Shown here one piece after another: positions 53,696 through 64,000 of a stretch of DNA of 64,000 nucleotides. The stretch's first letter is position 1, and each line of letters opens with the position of its first letter. The notes below the pieces were generated by a model. It did no database searches and was not told where the DNA came from. It saw only the letters and a program-made list of their open reading frames with translations. The stretch is taken from the NCBI GenBank assembly GCA_024734555.1, contig JANPWX010000080.1:3849419-3913418 (forward strand), written 5' to 3'. A program made the translations under genes and the position numbers. This DNA is from Trochalopteron elliotii. Taxonomy: Eukaryota; Chordata; Aves; Passeriformes; Leiothrichidae.

Positions 53696-55242
53696 TATAA
53701 AAACAGCAGTGGGGGAAGGATTATGTATATTGCTCTGAAACTCTGTAAGAAAATGTCCATCTTTCTCCTCTTCAGAAATTTGAAACAAATGAGTCTGTCA
53801 GGGGACACAGGTGGCGGATATTGGCTCTGCTCAAAGGACAAAGAAATCTTTCCATTTAATGTATGGGTATGCAGCCTTATAGAGGAAGAATTTATCTTCA
53901 CAGTACATCATAAGTACCACTCAACTGAGATGAGACAAATTTTTTGAAACTATTATAATATTTTACAGAAAACCCTCATTCCCTTGCACTTTTGATGAGT
54001 GTGATGATTTGCCTATCTGTAGGAACACCCAAATATGTAAAGAGGAAGCAGAAATTTCTGTCCAGGTCTCCTGGGCACTGCAGAAACACCAGGTGGGTTT
54101 CCTTTCAAGGCTCCATAAGTTTGTGAGGAAATGAAGTAGGAGTTGAAAATACAATCCTGATTATTTCACTACTGGCTTTGCAATGGACAGTTTATCCTGG
54201 CAAATGTATTTGTTTACTAAAAACCTGCTACTATATTGATACTTCTTTTTCCATAATGAGATCAATGCATCTCATTCTTATGATGCAGAATTAAGTAATA
54301 TTTACTTGCCATTCACCTAAAACAGTGTTTTGACATAAATTACATTTAATGTTAATTGAATTATGAATTTTGAGCTCATTATATCGAAAATTTGTGATCT
54401 GTGCTACAAATCCTGTTTGCACAGAATTAAGGAGTTGGTATTAAATACTTATCACCTTTGATGTGTTTATTATCAGTTATATCCTTAGTTATTACTTTCT
54501 GTCAAGATGGACTTTATGAATAACTATAAGGTAGAGTTCAGAAGTTATATTTCTGGGTTGTTTATTTAAACTTTCATATATTCAGTAGTGTTTGGAAAAT
54601 TGGTGTCTGATTGCGTATTTCTTCCAAAACAATTTATTTAAACAGGTTAAGGGAAGAAGTAGTGATTAGTTTAATAATAAAAAGTGGAAGTTTTAAAAAA
54701 TCCCTCAATTGAAAATAAACAATTTCAAAACATTTGCTATGAAAATAGTGAATATATATGAGACATCATGTGTACAGCTCAAGAGATATTTTCACATTTA
54801 TGATGCTGAGGAAAAAATAAAGAATAGATTCAGATCAAAAAGAAGAAGCAGGAGCCCAGGTTTTGACTTCCATATTTTCAAAAGATATGCAACTGGCAAT
54901 GTTTGTGCATGCTGTCTGATCATTTATGCTAGTAAAGAAGAGACTGGCAAGATCAAAAGCTGGAAAGTCCATCTAAGCTCTGTTAAGACCACATGTCTGA
55001 GAGCAAGGCTTCGTGGAGGAGTGAAAGATAAGCAATTTCAACTTTCTGCCTTTATCTGAGGAAACTCTTCAGGAAACTCAGATGATCCCTCTGTCTGCAA
55101 TTGTTCGTTTTAATATGAAAATTAAATCCTTACTGAAATTTGACCATAATGAAATTAAGAGATGGCTCCTGTTCACTGCCTTATGCTGGTTTAATCAAAG
55201 AAAGCAGAGATATCACTTAATTCATTTTACTGTGAGGCAAAA

Positions 55243-55450
55243 TGTATTGGTTTGAATGTGACCCCGTGGCAAAGGCTCAGCAGAGAAAGAGGTGAGCTGC
55301 TGTACAGCTACAAACTAGTGCCACCCGTCCATCACACATGCTTTACCAGGAGCTGGTGTTCACACCAAGGTATTGTCTCTACTGTGAGTCAGTAAAGCAA
55401 CTTCCTTCCCCTGGGAGTATTTATCCCTGTGCTGTTAGTTTGGCCCAGTT
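55243..55450. mobile_element. Possible eroded LTR or repeat fragment (weak)
   Basis: The segment starts TGTATTGGTTTG, similar to the first bases of the LTR at 56757 read on the minus strand (TGTATTGGCTTTG), and is more GC-rich than its flanks, with ...GAGTATTTATCCCTGTGCTG near its end. Beyond the first dozen bases I cannot align it with that LTR, so the call is tentative. Confidence 0.2.
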
Positions 55451-56407
55451 TTTTTAACACCAAGGAAGCATCTCTAGTTATAAATTAAAAAAAAAAAAAC
55501 ACCAAAGTAACTGTAAAACATCTTGGTTCACAGCTTCTTTTTAGCTGTGGCAAAACATTAGTTTAGAAACCATTGCATGGTATTGTCAACCCAGACAATT
55601 CATGCGCAGGAAGAGTACTGATATTATTAAATGATTTGCTAAAACTCCTGACATTGTAAGGCAAGGCAATACTATTGTTTCAATCTGTGCTTAATGATAG
55701 TTGAATTATTAATCTTGAACTTACCATACTGAACATTTAATATCATCATGTTTCTCCAGAATTAAAGCAAGTGAAAAAGAGAGAAACTATTAAATGGTTG
55801 GTCACTTTCAATAAGTAGTATTATCAATTATATTCAACAATTATTATTACCTGTCAAGATCAGTTTTATGAATATGGAGCCTTCGTGGTGTTAACATGCA
55901 TATTAAAATATATGAAAAGTTGCAATGCATGAACAGTAGCTGATTTTCAATATTTACAATTCAAATATTTCCATAGCTATGTAGTTCATACAGTTAACTG
56001 TCAGAAGGAAAGTAATGTTTTGAAACCAGTAGGCCTTAGAAATAATCTACAGCTAGCAGTGTTTTTAAATGGCCAGATGGACTCCTCTAAAATGCTCAAA
56101 TTACAACATTCAATTCTTGTGGAAACACGATTTCTTTTCCGACATTACATTAGCAGGCCCCAACTAGTATGGTGATGATCTATTTAAATGATTGGTTGCA
56201 ATGTGGAGATCCAGTTATTCCCCAAATTGTTTTTGTTCGCTGTAGAACAAAATCTGTAGAATTTGAGTGACCTTGACTGTACAAAACCAAAATACTCCTT
56301 ATCTGGAAAAACATAGTATAGTTACATTAATTAAATGGATGAGTGAACAGTGATTATACACCACGACCGCACTAATTTTGTACTCCTCTAACCTGAACCA
56401 CATTTTG

Positions 56408-56757
56408 CACCATGGGCTGCAGGGGAATCAGCTCCAGTGCCTGGAACACCTCCTCCCCCTCCTTCTCCACTGGCCTCAGGGTCTGCAGAGATGTTCCTCT
56501 CATGTATTCTCAACCTGCTTTTCTCTGGTCACAATCATGTCTGTGCAATAGCTTTTTGATACTTCCGTCTCAAATATGTTATCACAGAGGTGTTGCCACC
56601 ATTCCAGATTGGCTTGGCCTTGGCCTTGGTGGGCCTGTCCTGGAGCTGCCTGGCATTGGCTCTGCCAGGTACTGGGAAAGCTTCTGGCAACTTCTCACAG
56701 AAGCTGCCGCTGTACTCCCACTCTGCTACAAAAATCTGTCTATGCAAAGCCAATACA
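56408..56757 (-). mobile_element. ERV LTR fragment, antisense, about 350 bp
   Basis: On the plus strand the segment runs from CACCATGGGCTGCAGGGG through a CTCCTCCCCCTCCTTCTCCAC block, a CTTGGCCTTGGC block and CTTCTCACAGAAGCTGCC, to GCAAAGCCAATACA. In this order it matches, from memory, the 5' half of a common avian ERV LTR read backwards; on the minus strand the LTR begins TGTATTGGCTTTGC. The LTR 3' part, with promoter and poly(A) region, is missing beyond about 56408. No internal viral sequence is present. The 123-codon plus-strand frame at 56412-56783 and the smaller overlapping ones are products of this repeat, not genes. This is a different LTR family from those at 9.3 and 21.2 kb. Confidence 0.8.
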
Positions 56758-59700
56758 TACCTCTAAAACAGGCAGGTATGTAACCTGTTTTTTTCTGGAT
56801 TGTTTGTGAATCTGTGAACAGCTCTGGCTCTGGTATTCTCTTGTCTGCTCTTGTACATTAAGGCAATGAGTTCTTTTACCTAATGATTAAATTTTCAGAG
56901 AGCTGTAGTGTTTCAATAGCTTTCCATTTTTTAATTTATTTTTTGCAGTGATGTTTTCGACTATTGTCTTGCCTTATCCTGGCTGTTTCTTGGTTACCAA
57001 AGAAGTTAAGAAATGGCACAGCATTCTATTTTCTTTTTCCTACCCCACTAGCAACATCCTTCTGCAATCCCTCCCATACATTGAGGGGAAAAACAAATCT
57101 TGTTAAATGTGTACTTTGCGGGCTACCTTTCACTTTATGAACAGATCACCTGCTGGCTTTACAACAGGAGCTCGTACTTCAGCAGTAACAGCCTTGCTGA
57201 GAGATGCATTAAGTTCTTACATGCTGCCATACTCAGTCTAGCCTAGTCTTGGTAACAGCACTTTATGATTACCTCATCTATCTCATGACATTTCATGTCA
57301 GATCTGAAAGCACAGTTTCTTGCTCACTGGCATTAACCTCAGAACTGAAGATGACAGGCTGTGTAACCTCTTATGTACTTTGGAGCTCTCACTACACCAG
57401 TTTTCTGTCCATGCACAGTAGTAGTTCATTTTCCTCAGTTGCACAAGACACAGCTTTAATATTCCTGATTGATTACAGCTAGTGAGATAAGGCACAAAAG
57501 ACTGTTTTAAAGTGACATTGTCAAGAGGATTTTAGTGCTTTAAAAATACGTTGATAGAAGGACATGTATATGAAAGAATGAAAAAGACAAAGTCAGAAGC
57601 AATCAATTATAAAGGCTATGAAAAATTTCAAGTGTATGCTGTATTTCAAATACAACTATTTGAGAACTTACTTGATACTCGACAATAATACACCATGATG
57701 TGTGGAATATAAAAAACCCTGCATATTATACAGGTAAATCAGTGAAGGGGTTTGATGGCTATCGTCAAGGAAGATAGTGGTTAATGTTTACTGTGAAACT
57801 GCCTAAAAGTAGTTCACTTTAGCTGGAAAATAGAAGTAAAGTATTTTAAAAGGATTATGCCTTTTTATAATACTATTTAATTACTGCCTGAATAGTCTGA
57901 TAATTTGCATATATTTTAACATGAAAAGTACTTTGAAATTCATTTAATTCATGATCTATTTTAAAGTTTGGTACTCCAAACCCAAAAGCATTTGGATATT
58001 ATATTTTAGGAATTTTTGCTGTTCATTGGAAAGAGGGCTTTTTCTAACTATAGTTATGACTTTTGTTAGCTATCTGTTATAGTTGTAGAACAATTTTGTG
58101 AGCATTAAATGTTAGGCAGTATTTATGAACTGTTTGTGGCCAGTAGATTCTTGATTATTGTTCACTCTGATTCTCCTTTTGAAGTGTTTGATATGTCAGA
58201 ATGCAGGGTGTTGTTTTTATTCTCTAAGAGTATAGGAAGAAAACCTCAGAAAATTGGTTGGTTATGCTTGCATGTCTGTTTACAAATATTTGTAAAAGTA
58301 CTATATGAAATACAGATATATACTTAGTATAGATATAAATGTAAATTTATCCAACTACCTGGAAATATTAATTAAAGTGTATAGAAAGTAACTGAAACAT
58401 AAAATGATGCTGAGTTTTCAGAGATATATTTAAATCATTTTATTTCTATTATGTTCAGAAATTGCAGGCAGTGAGTAGAAAGATTCCAATGGAGATTTGA
58501 ACAAGAGCCTACTTGTCCAACTACATTATGTCAACTTTCATGGAAGCTTAATTCAGAGACAGAAATTCAACAGTAATATCTGAATACTACTATTGATTTG
58601 TATGGTTTGGTTTTTTTCAACACTCATTACTCTTCTTTAACTTAGGTAGTGCCAAAGAGGGAATCCAACTATTTTAATCTCCAGTCAGAGTCTTAAAATC
58701 TCTGGTCGACTTCTCAATTTACTGTCAATATGTTATTCCCCTGGTGGAAAAATCATGTGTTGATGATCTTCTGGCAAATTTCTAAATGGTTTAAACAGAT
58801 TCAAGTTATAAAATATAGATCTAAATGAAATAAACCCCAATTATTTGGAGTAGCCAGTAAAGGTTTGCTTATTAGTCACTTTAGATCTCAATTTATTATA
58901 CTAGTCATTGTAATAGTATGGTTATTTATCTCCTGAAGCTGTGTAAGTGTAAAAAGGACACTGAATTGCCATTTGGACAGAATTCCCCCACCTAAACCAT
59001 ATGCATCTGTCTTGATAGGTTTTTTCTGTTCCAACTGGCTTTCAAAAAACTTTCATCAATCTGCACACTGAGGACAGGTTTAATTTAAGGACTGGAGAGT
59101 TCTTGGCTTAAAAAAATAAATAGAAGTTGTTTTTTTGAATTATGCACTTCTTGCTTTTCTATTGCAGTGCCAGTTACTGTAGATATTGGAATTTTTTTTT
59201 TCCTGTTTGGCTGTATGGAAACAAGAACATGAGAAGATCATAGGTGATTTTGTTTTTCCCTTTTAAACTTCAATTATCATTCTTATGTAGTTAATCATGC
59301 TTGAGGCCTCTCACAGGCTTTTTGGGATTACCTGTGAATTGTCCTTGGTGCAGAATACAAGTGGTTTCTGGTGGGTCAGTTCTGCCGAAGGAGCAAGCCT
59401 AGAAATCCCTCAGAATGACAAAAGATAAACTGCTCAGTTATAAGGCAACATAATCATCAAATATTGTCATTTGCGACTTACATGTAATTAATGGTGCCAT
59501 AAAATTCCCACACTGAATATTGAAGGGTAGTTTTAAGTATTTTAAAGGTGACAAATATGGTAGGGCAAAATTATATAAAACTGACAGGTTCTGTAAAATT
59601 CTAGCAGGAGATATGGGGACTGCTATATTCCACTAAAATTTGGTAATTCTTCTCATGTAATAATAATAGGTCTTGCATTTGTATTTCAGTACAGTAAAAC

Positions 59701-60982
59701 ATAAAAACTATGCTTCCATAACTGGTTTGCCATTCCACTTAGTCTTGCCATGGATGAAATTGCATTCTTATCAGCTGTTCTTCTGGTGGTTGCTCTTATG
59801 CTGCTCTTAGTTTTGCTGATTTAATGGGAGAGTTTAAACCATAGAGATGCGGCATCTCATCCTTGCAATGAGAAAAAATTAATCCAGACAAAGCAGTGCT
59901 GCTCTGGAATGATGTCAAGTGAGCCTTAATCAGCCTCCTCCAGGCGATTTTAGAGAGGGAAGAAAAGGAGTTTGAGGGTTCTTCTGCCTGGTATATGAAG
60001 ATGTAACAATGAAACCAATAAAGCAGGCAAACTTATGTTCAGCACACATTTAACATTACATTGGTGAAAGTATCCACAGGTCATGGGCTCTCTGACACTG
60101 GCATCCAAATTGGATCTTTCCCTTCAAATGCTTTGGTTTGAGCAGGAAGTCACCCACCTCATCCTATGCCCTTGAAATCTTTTTGATTTGACCCAAGTTC
60201 CCCGTAAGCTGTGGTTTGCTGCTTCATTTTGCTACTTTTTTTGGTTTGAGTAATTTCATTTGGGGCAACCATAATTGTATTGTCACACAGGGAAGCAAAC
60301 GACTATTTTCTAACCTTTATTTTATAGGACGTAGCTGTTAATTTTCCCTTCATTATTTAATACTTTGAATAATTTAAGTATTTAAAAATTTAAATGCATT
60401 ATTTATAATGTATTACATTCTGTGATGTTTCATCATTTTTGTCCAGCAACTTCTCTTACTGCTGAGGCACAATAAGTTTAATTTTAAGGCCAACTCTAGC
60501 TACATGAGATTTGATGAGTAAAATTTTCTCCTGTCCTGTCTCTAAAGTTATGAAGTTCTAACTTTATTTTTGCCATGGTAGTCACTGTATAGATCTCTTT
60601 GTCAACACAACTATCAACTGTGCTCTGTGAAGCTCATGGTAATCTTAACATGAAATAATGTTGCATGAGAACCAAATATTGCTATTGAATACGGTTTGAA
60701 GTCTCTGCATTTTTGTATTGTTTTGTTGAAATATGTTAAAGTTGCATATTCTCAAAGCAAAGGAAGAATCTGACCAAGGTATCTTGAGAGAAGTGTTTCT
60801 GTTAACTCACTAATAGTTCTTCATGGTAGATACTTGCTAAGGTATTTTAGTGTAAAAATAGAATGTAACAGCAAGAGGCTTCCAGATTGTACTCTATTTT
60901 GCTCATACATTGAAATTCAATTGAAATTTGATAGCTACAGAGAATTCTTAGAGAATTTCTGCATGGACTCGAAGTAACAAAC

Positions 60983-61002
60983 TTTTTTTTTTTTTTTTTT
61001 TT
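60983..61002. repeat. Poly-T (20)
   Basis: An uninterrupted run of 20 T. No retrocopy is recognisable on either side. Confidence 0.92.
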
Positions 61003-61233
61003 GCTTGGTTTCACACTACTGTCAATTTATTAGGATGTACAGAGATCACAAATTGTCTATTTGCTGTGGAGAGACTAGAAAGTGGGCTTTACTAATACTG
61101 TGTTAAGGGAGGAACTACATTAATAGAAAGGGTAACAGACAGATGTTCCATGAAAAGAGGTTTGGACCTAAAATCAATGCTGAAAATAGAAGCAACAACT
61201 GAAATACGTGTTGTCACACAGTTATTCTTCTAA

Positions 61234-61286
61234 TGTAATATCTATGTAATATCTAATGCAAAAAGTGCATAAAAGTGCAAAAAGTG
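61234..61286. repeat. Two adjacent short tandem repeats
   Basis: TGTAATATCTA is repeated exactly (61234-61244 and 61245-61255). Then come GCAAAAAGT, GCATAAAAGT and GCAAAAAGT (61258-61285). Two unrelated 9-11 bp repeats sit side by side. Confidence 0.85.
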
Positions 61287-62017
61287 ATAACACTATCTTT
61301 AAAATTTCTTAACACCTTTTTACCTTTTTCTTTAAAAAAAAAAATTTTAAAAAATTCCTCTCCCCCTTCCCACAGCCTTTTATTGGCCACCTCTTGACTC
61401 ATAACAGTCTGGATATAATTTAAACATACTGTATATGAAAAAACAAAATTGCTGGCCAGCTGAATCTATATAGACTGAATTTCAGCCTCAAGTGAATTTG
61501 ACAGCTGAGTTATTGCAGAGTGTGCTGTAATAACAACGTTATCACCCTGGCTGGATACATACATGAATGTTTCTTTAAATAGGAACTTATTTGCAACTCA
61601 GAAAACTCAGCTTGGAGTTTAAGCACTAAAGAAATGGATTACAGCTTCACAGTGATATGCTGTAGGAGGTTACAGTGGTTTAGGAAACCTCTTGGTTAGC
61701 CTGCTGTAAGACTCAAAGGAGTCTGTTTCTGGAGAGGTCACTGCTCCCTTTGATATTATAAAAATCACCCTTGCCTGTCATTGTCTGAAAAGACATGTTT
61801 TGCCTTCAGAATGTAGCTCACTGAACTAAATGGAACAAATGCACTGACTCTTGTAGCCCAAACTACCTTCTAATTAGTCAGCTTTCACTTGTGCACGTGT
61901 GCTTGCACACTGGGGAACACACTTCAAATTTTATACATTGAAAAGAGTAGTTTTTGTAGTAAAAGTGCATGTTTCAAGAAAATAGACTGAACTTGGTAGT
62001 CATTCTTCTAAAACTGC

Positions 62018-62070
62018 CTCCTTGTCCCTTCCAACCTCTCTATCACTGTTTGTGAGAGTGTATTTTTGTG
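62018..62070 (+). mobile_element. Possible CR1 LINE 3'-end trace (weak)
   Basis: GTCCCTTCCAACCTC followed by CTATCACTGTTTGTGAGAGTG resembles the end of avian CR1 elements, where a TCCCTTCCAACC block precedes a short ATTCTGTG-type octamer repeat. Upstream CR1 sequence is not recognisable, and a match of about 15 bases can be chance. Confidence 0.2.
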
Positions 62071-63689
62071 TGGCTGAAAAACTCTTATTTTTTTTAGTTC
62101 TTCACCTCATAGAATAAGGAAATTTAGCACAGGCTGTGTGGGTTGTTGAACAGGTGCGGGGAGCCCCTTACAAAATCCCTAATTATAGCTACAGTGTTCC
62201 TGAGGTAAGGTGATGTAAAAATGCTTTACACTTTACCTTGTTTGGAGACATAAAGAGCCTTTCTCATGGTGAAACATTGCTTTCTATCACTGGGGAAGAT
62301 GTGGGTGTAAAAATATGCAGACTCTTCAAAGAGGTTTCATTCTTTCTTAAGAATAACTTCATTATCTTTGAATGTGTTTGAAACCTATGGTAAAACCTCG
62401 AACAGACTCTTGATATTGAAGTGAATGCTATTTTTCATTTCATAACTTTAAATATTACACTTAGTGCATGGGTTGCATGGGCTAGGTCTTGCAAGTGAAG
62501 TGAAATACAAGATGCTTCTCAGCAGAGGAATTGTTGCTGCTTCCAGATAGCCAGGTTTGAAAGTGAGAAAAATATTGGACCTTCATATATACATATATAT
62601 GTCTCTGTGTGAAAATGACAAACATTTTTTATTTACTATAACTATAGTCTTCATTTTGGAAAATATGAACAAATATCCAGGGCTGGCATTTAAATCAAAA
62701 CTGCCTCCAGGCAGATCTTATTTGCAAACGGAATCTGTATTGCTGTCATAAACTCCACATCATAGAAACCACTAGCACTGCTGCTGATCAAAACATTTGC
62801 GTCCTAACATTTTCAGTATAATGTCTTGAAAGAATTCATGCAATATTAGGAAAGTTTCCAGCATACAGTAATTCTCTATTACACATCACTTTCTCCATAA
62901 AACAGTTTTTTCTCTATTCACATGTTCTTAGGAGCTCTTTGCATAACTGGTTGGATAGTAACATTGCCTCAAGAAAATAACAGTGCCTTCTAGCAGAAGA
63001 CTTTCTGTAGTTAACTATAAAATATGGCAGACCATTTGTTGGGGGAAGTTAACACTAAATGGGTCAGAAGAAGCCAAAATCTCAGACCACTTGGAAATAT
63101 TTTCTTCCTCTGTTGTCAGACACACACTTTCAGAGCTAAACCCGCTTTCTAATTGGTTTTGAAATTCTGGTGAAGTACCATGTTACATCACCAGAATATT
63201 ATCATGCACTATTGTCCTCTTTGTACCTTTTTCTTCTGGTTACAGCTGGAGTCAAGGTCACCAAGTATTTTCATGTTAGTATCCTTTTTGCTAATTTAAC
63301 CTGGGGTTCTCTTTGTGGCTCTCATGATATCTCTTAATAGTTATTCATTATTATTTCAGCAAAAATTTTGCTTCTGGTAGAAATGATTAAAGAGACTAAG
63401 TTCCCAGGTGTTAAAAACTACAACTTTTTCTGGAAGAATTTATGAACTTCCATGTTTTTGAAACCGTCTGGCAAAATGGTTCATGATATCAAATATCATA
63501 CATCTTTCGCTGCCCACCTGAAGGACATACCAAAGCCAGTTGGGCTAAAAGCAAAAAAATCCAATTTAAAAGTACTTGAGGGAACTGGAGGTATATTTCT
63601 CAAAGGCTTTAACTGTATGGATCACACTGGTCAGTACCAGACTTCAAGTATGTGAAAACAGCAAATTGTAGCAGCTGGGTCCTCCCTTC

Positions 63690-63703
63690 TCAGCAGCTGC
63701 TGA
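63690..63703. promoter_or_regulatory. 14-bp perfect palindrome with CAGCTG E-box
   Basis: TCAGCAGCTGCTGA is self-complementary and centred on a CAGCTG E-box of the bHLH type. A second CAGCTG lies about 20 bp upstream (63672-63677). Function is inference. Confidence 0.35.
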
Positions 63704-64000
63704 GGCACCAGGAGCAGTCAGCTTAGGTGATGTAGGGATGACAGTAGATGGTGCAGTACCTTTGGCTTGATGAGTTACCATTCATCAGCTGAACCACTCA
63801 GTTCATTGTGTGTTTGTGTTCCTACCAATGAAAATGGAAGGTGACTGGTTACAGAAGTGACAATCAGCCAGTGGGATGTAATTTATTAAGGATTTTAATT
63901 TAATCACCTGTACACCCCATAGCTGACTGTCTTCCATGCTTTCCAGTTTCTTACTGATGGGAAGGAGACAGACTGGTCTGGATACAGAGGAATCCTAAGA

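Larger units (their letters stand above)
50779..56407. other. Non-coding stretch with A- and T-rich patches
   Basis: Frames of 128 codons (53515-53901, minus) and 116 codons (54709-55059, plus) show no domain, signal peptide or familiar motif, and are treated as chance. A/T-rich patches lie at 52.22, 52.60, 53.66 and 55.49 kb. A GC-richer patch starting at about 55243 with TGTATTGGTTTG may be an eroded LTR start. The rest is plain. Confidence 0.6.
56758..64000. other. AT-rich non-coding stretch, no gene recognised
   Basis: Frames are short (up to about 77 codons) and featureless. Small repeats lie at 60.98 and 61.23 kb, and a possible trace of a CR1 LINE end lies at about 62.02 kb. The last kilobase is slightly richer in G and C, with an E-box palindrome (63690-63703) and a TCAAGGTCA hexamer-extended half-site (63252-63260), single motifs that occur often by chance. 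The frame 63452-63655 matches no protein I know. Confidence 0.65.

Noticed and set aside
53515..53901. 128-codon frame with a hydrophobic segment, minus strand
   Set aside because: The apparent membrane segment is encoded by an (AAT)n/(AT)n low-complexity tract.
54709..55059. 116-codon frame with a basic KRRSRS-like patch, plus strand
   Set aside because: Looks superficially like an RS-type segment, but no family match, no splice context and length within chance.
63252..63260. TCAAGGTCA, an ERR-type nuclear receptor half-site
   Set aside because: Single 9-mer without supporting context. Expected by chance at about this frequency in a long window.
63452..63655. 67-codon frame near the right edge considered as a processed pseudogene
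   Set aside because: No parent protein recognised, no poly-A tail and no flanking duplication seen.

Overview
The window looks like 64 kb of non-coding vertebrate nuclear DNA, most likely from a bird. It is AT-rich and CpG-poor by eye. It has no operon-like packing and no open reading frame that I can tie to a known protein. The long open frames (up to roughly 100-156 codons) are about as many as chance gives in AT-rich DNA of this size. The longest one, on the minus strand near 50.7-51.1 kb, is inflated by a 43-base poly-T tract read as polylysine. I saw no tRNA, rRNA, recognised microRNA, CRISPR array or bacterial or phage signal. The bird assignment rests on three LTR fragments whose sequence I recognise from memory as avian endogenous-retrovirus LTR families; it is not a database result.

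Layout. 1-9.27 kb: plain AT-rich DNA with small tandem and palindromic patches. 9.27-9.79 kb: antisense LTR remnant, no internal retroviral region. 9.8-21.2 kb: unannotatable AT-rich DNA with an 18-bp duplication (12.2 kb), a TTTTA-type low-complexity run (13.2 kb), a perfect hairpin (15.2 kb) and an 18-bp AT-rich tandem repeat (16.7 kb). 21.22-21.77 kb: near-intact sense solo LTR with TG...CA ends, a TATA-like box, a poly(A) signal, an internal duplication and a near-perfect 5-bp target duplication. 21.8-50.4 kb: mostly featureless, with a 31-bp tandem duplication (31.7 kb), a G-quadruplex motif (37.8 kb), microsatellites and a few stretches with a conserved-enhancer look that I cannot test. 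50.46-50.78 kb: a small ORF starting with a convincing signal-peptide-like segment, next to an acceptor-like polypyrimidine tract and the 43-base poly-T/GT tract. 56.41-56.76 kb: antisense LTR fragment of a different family. 56.8-64 kb: plain DNA with a 20-base poly-T and minor repeats.

The simplest reading is an intergenic or large intronic stretch of an avian chromosome with old ERV LTR insertions that have lost all viral coding sequence. I found no convincing undescribed system. The item most worth a second look is the signal-peptide-like ORF at 50.46 kb. It has dibasic sites resembling a small secreted precursor, but it matches nothing I know and may be chance.
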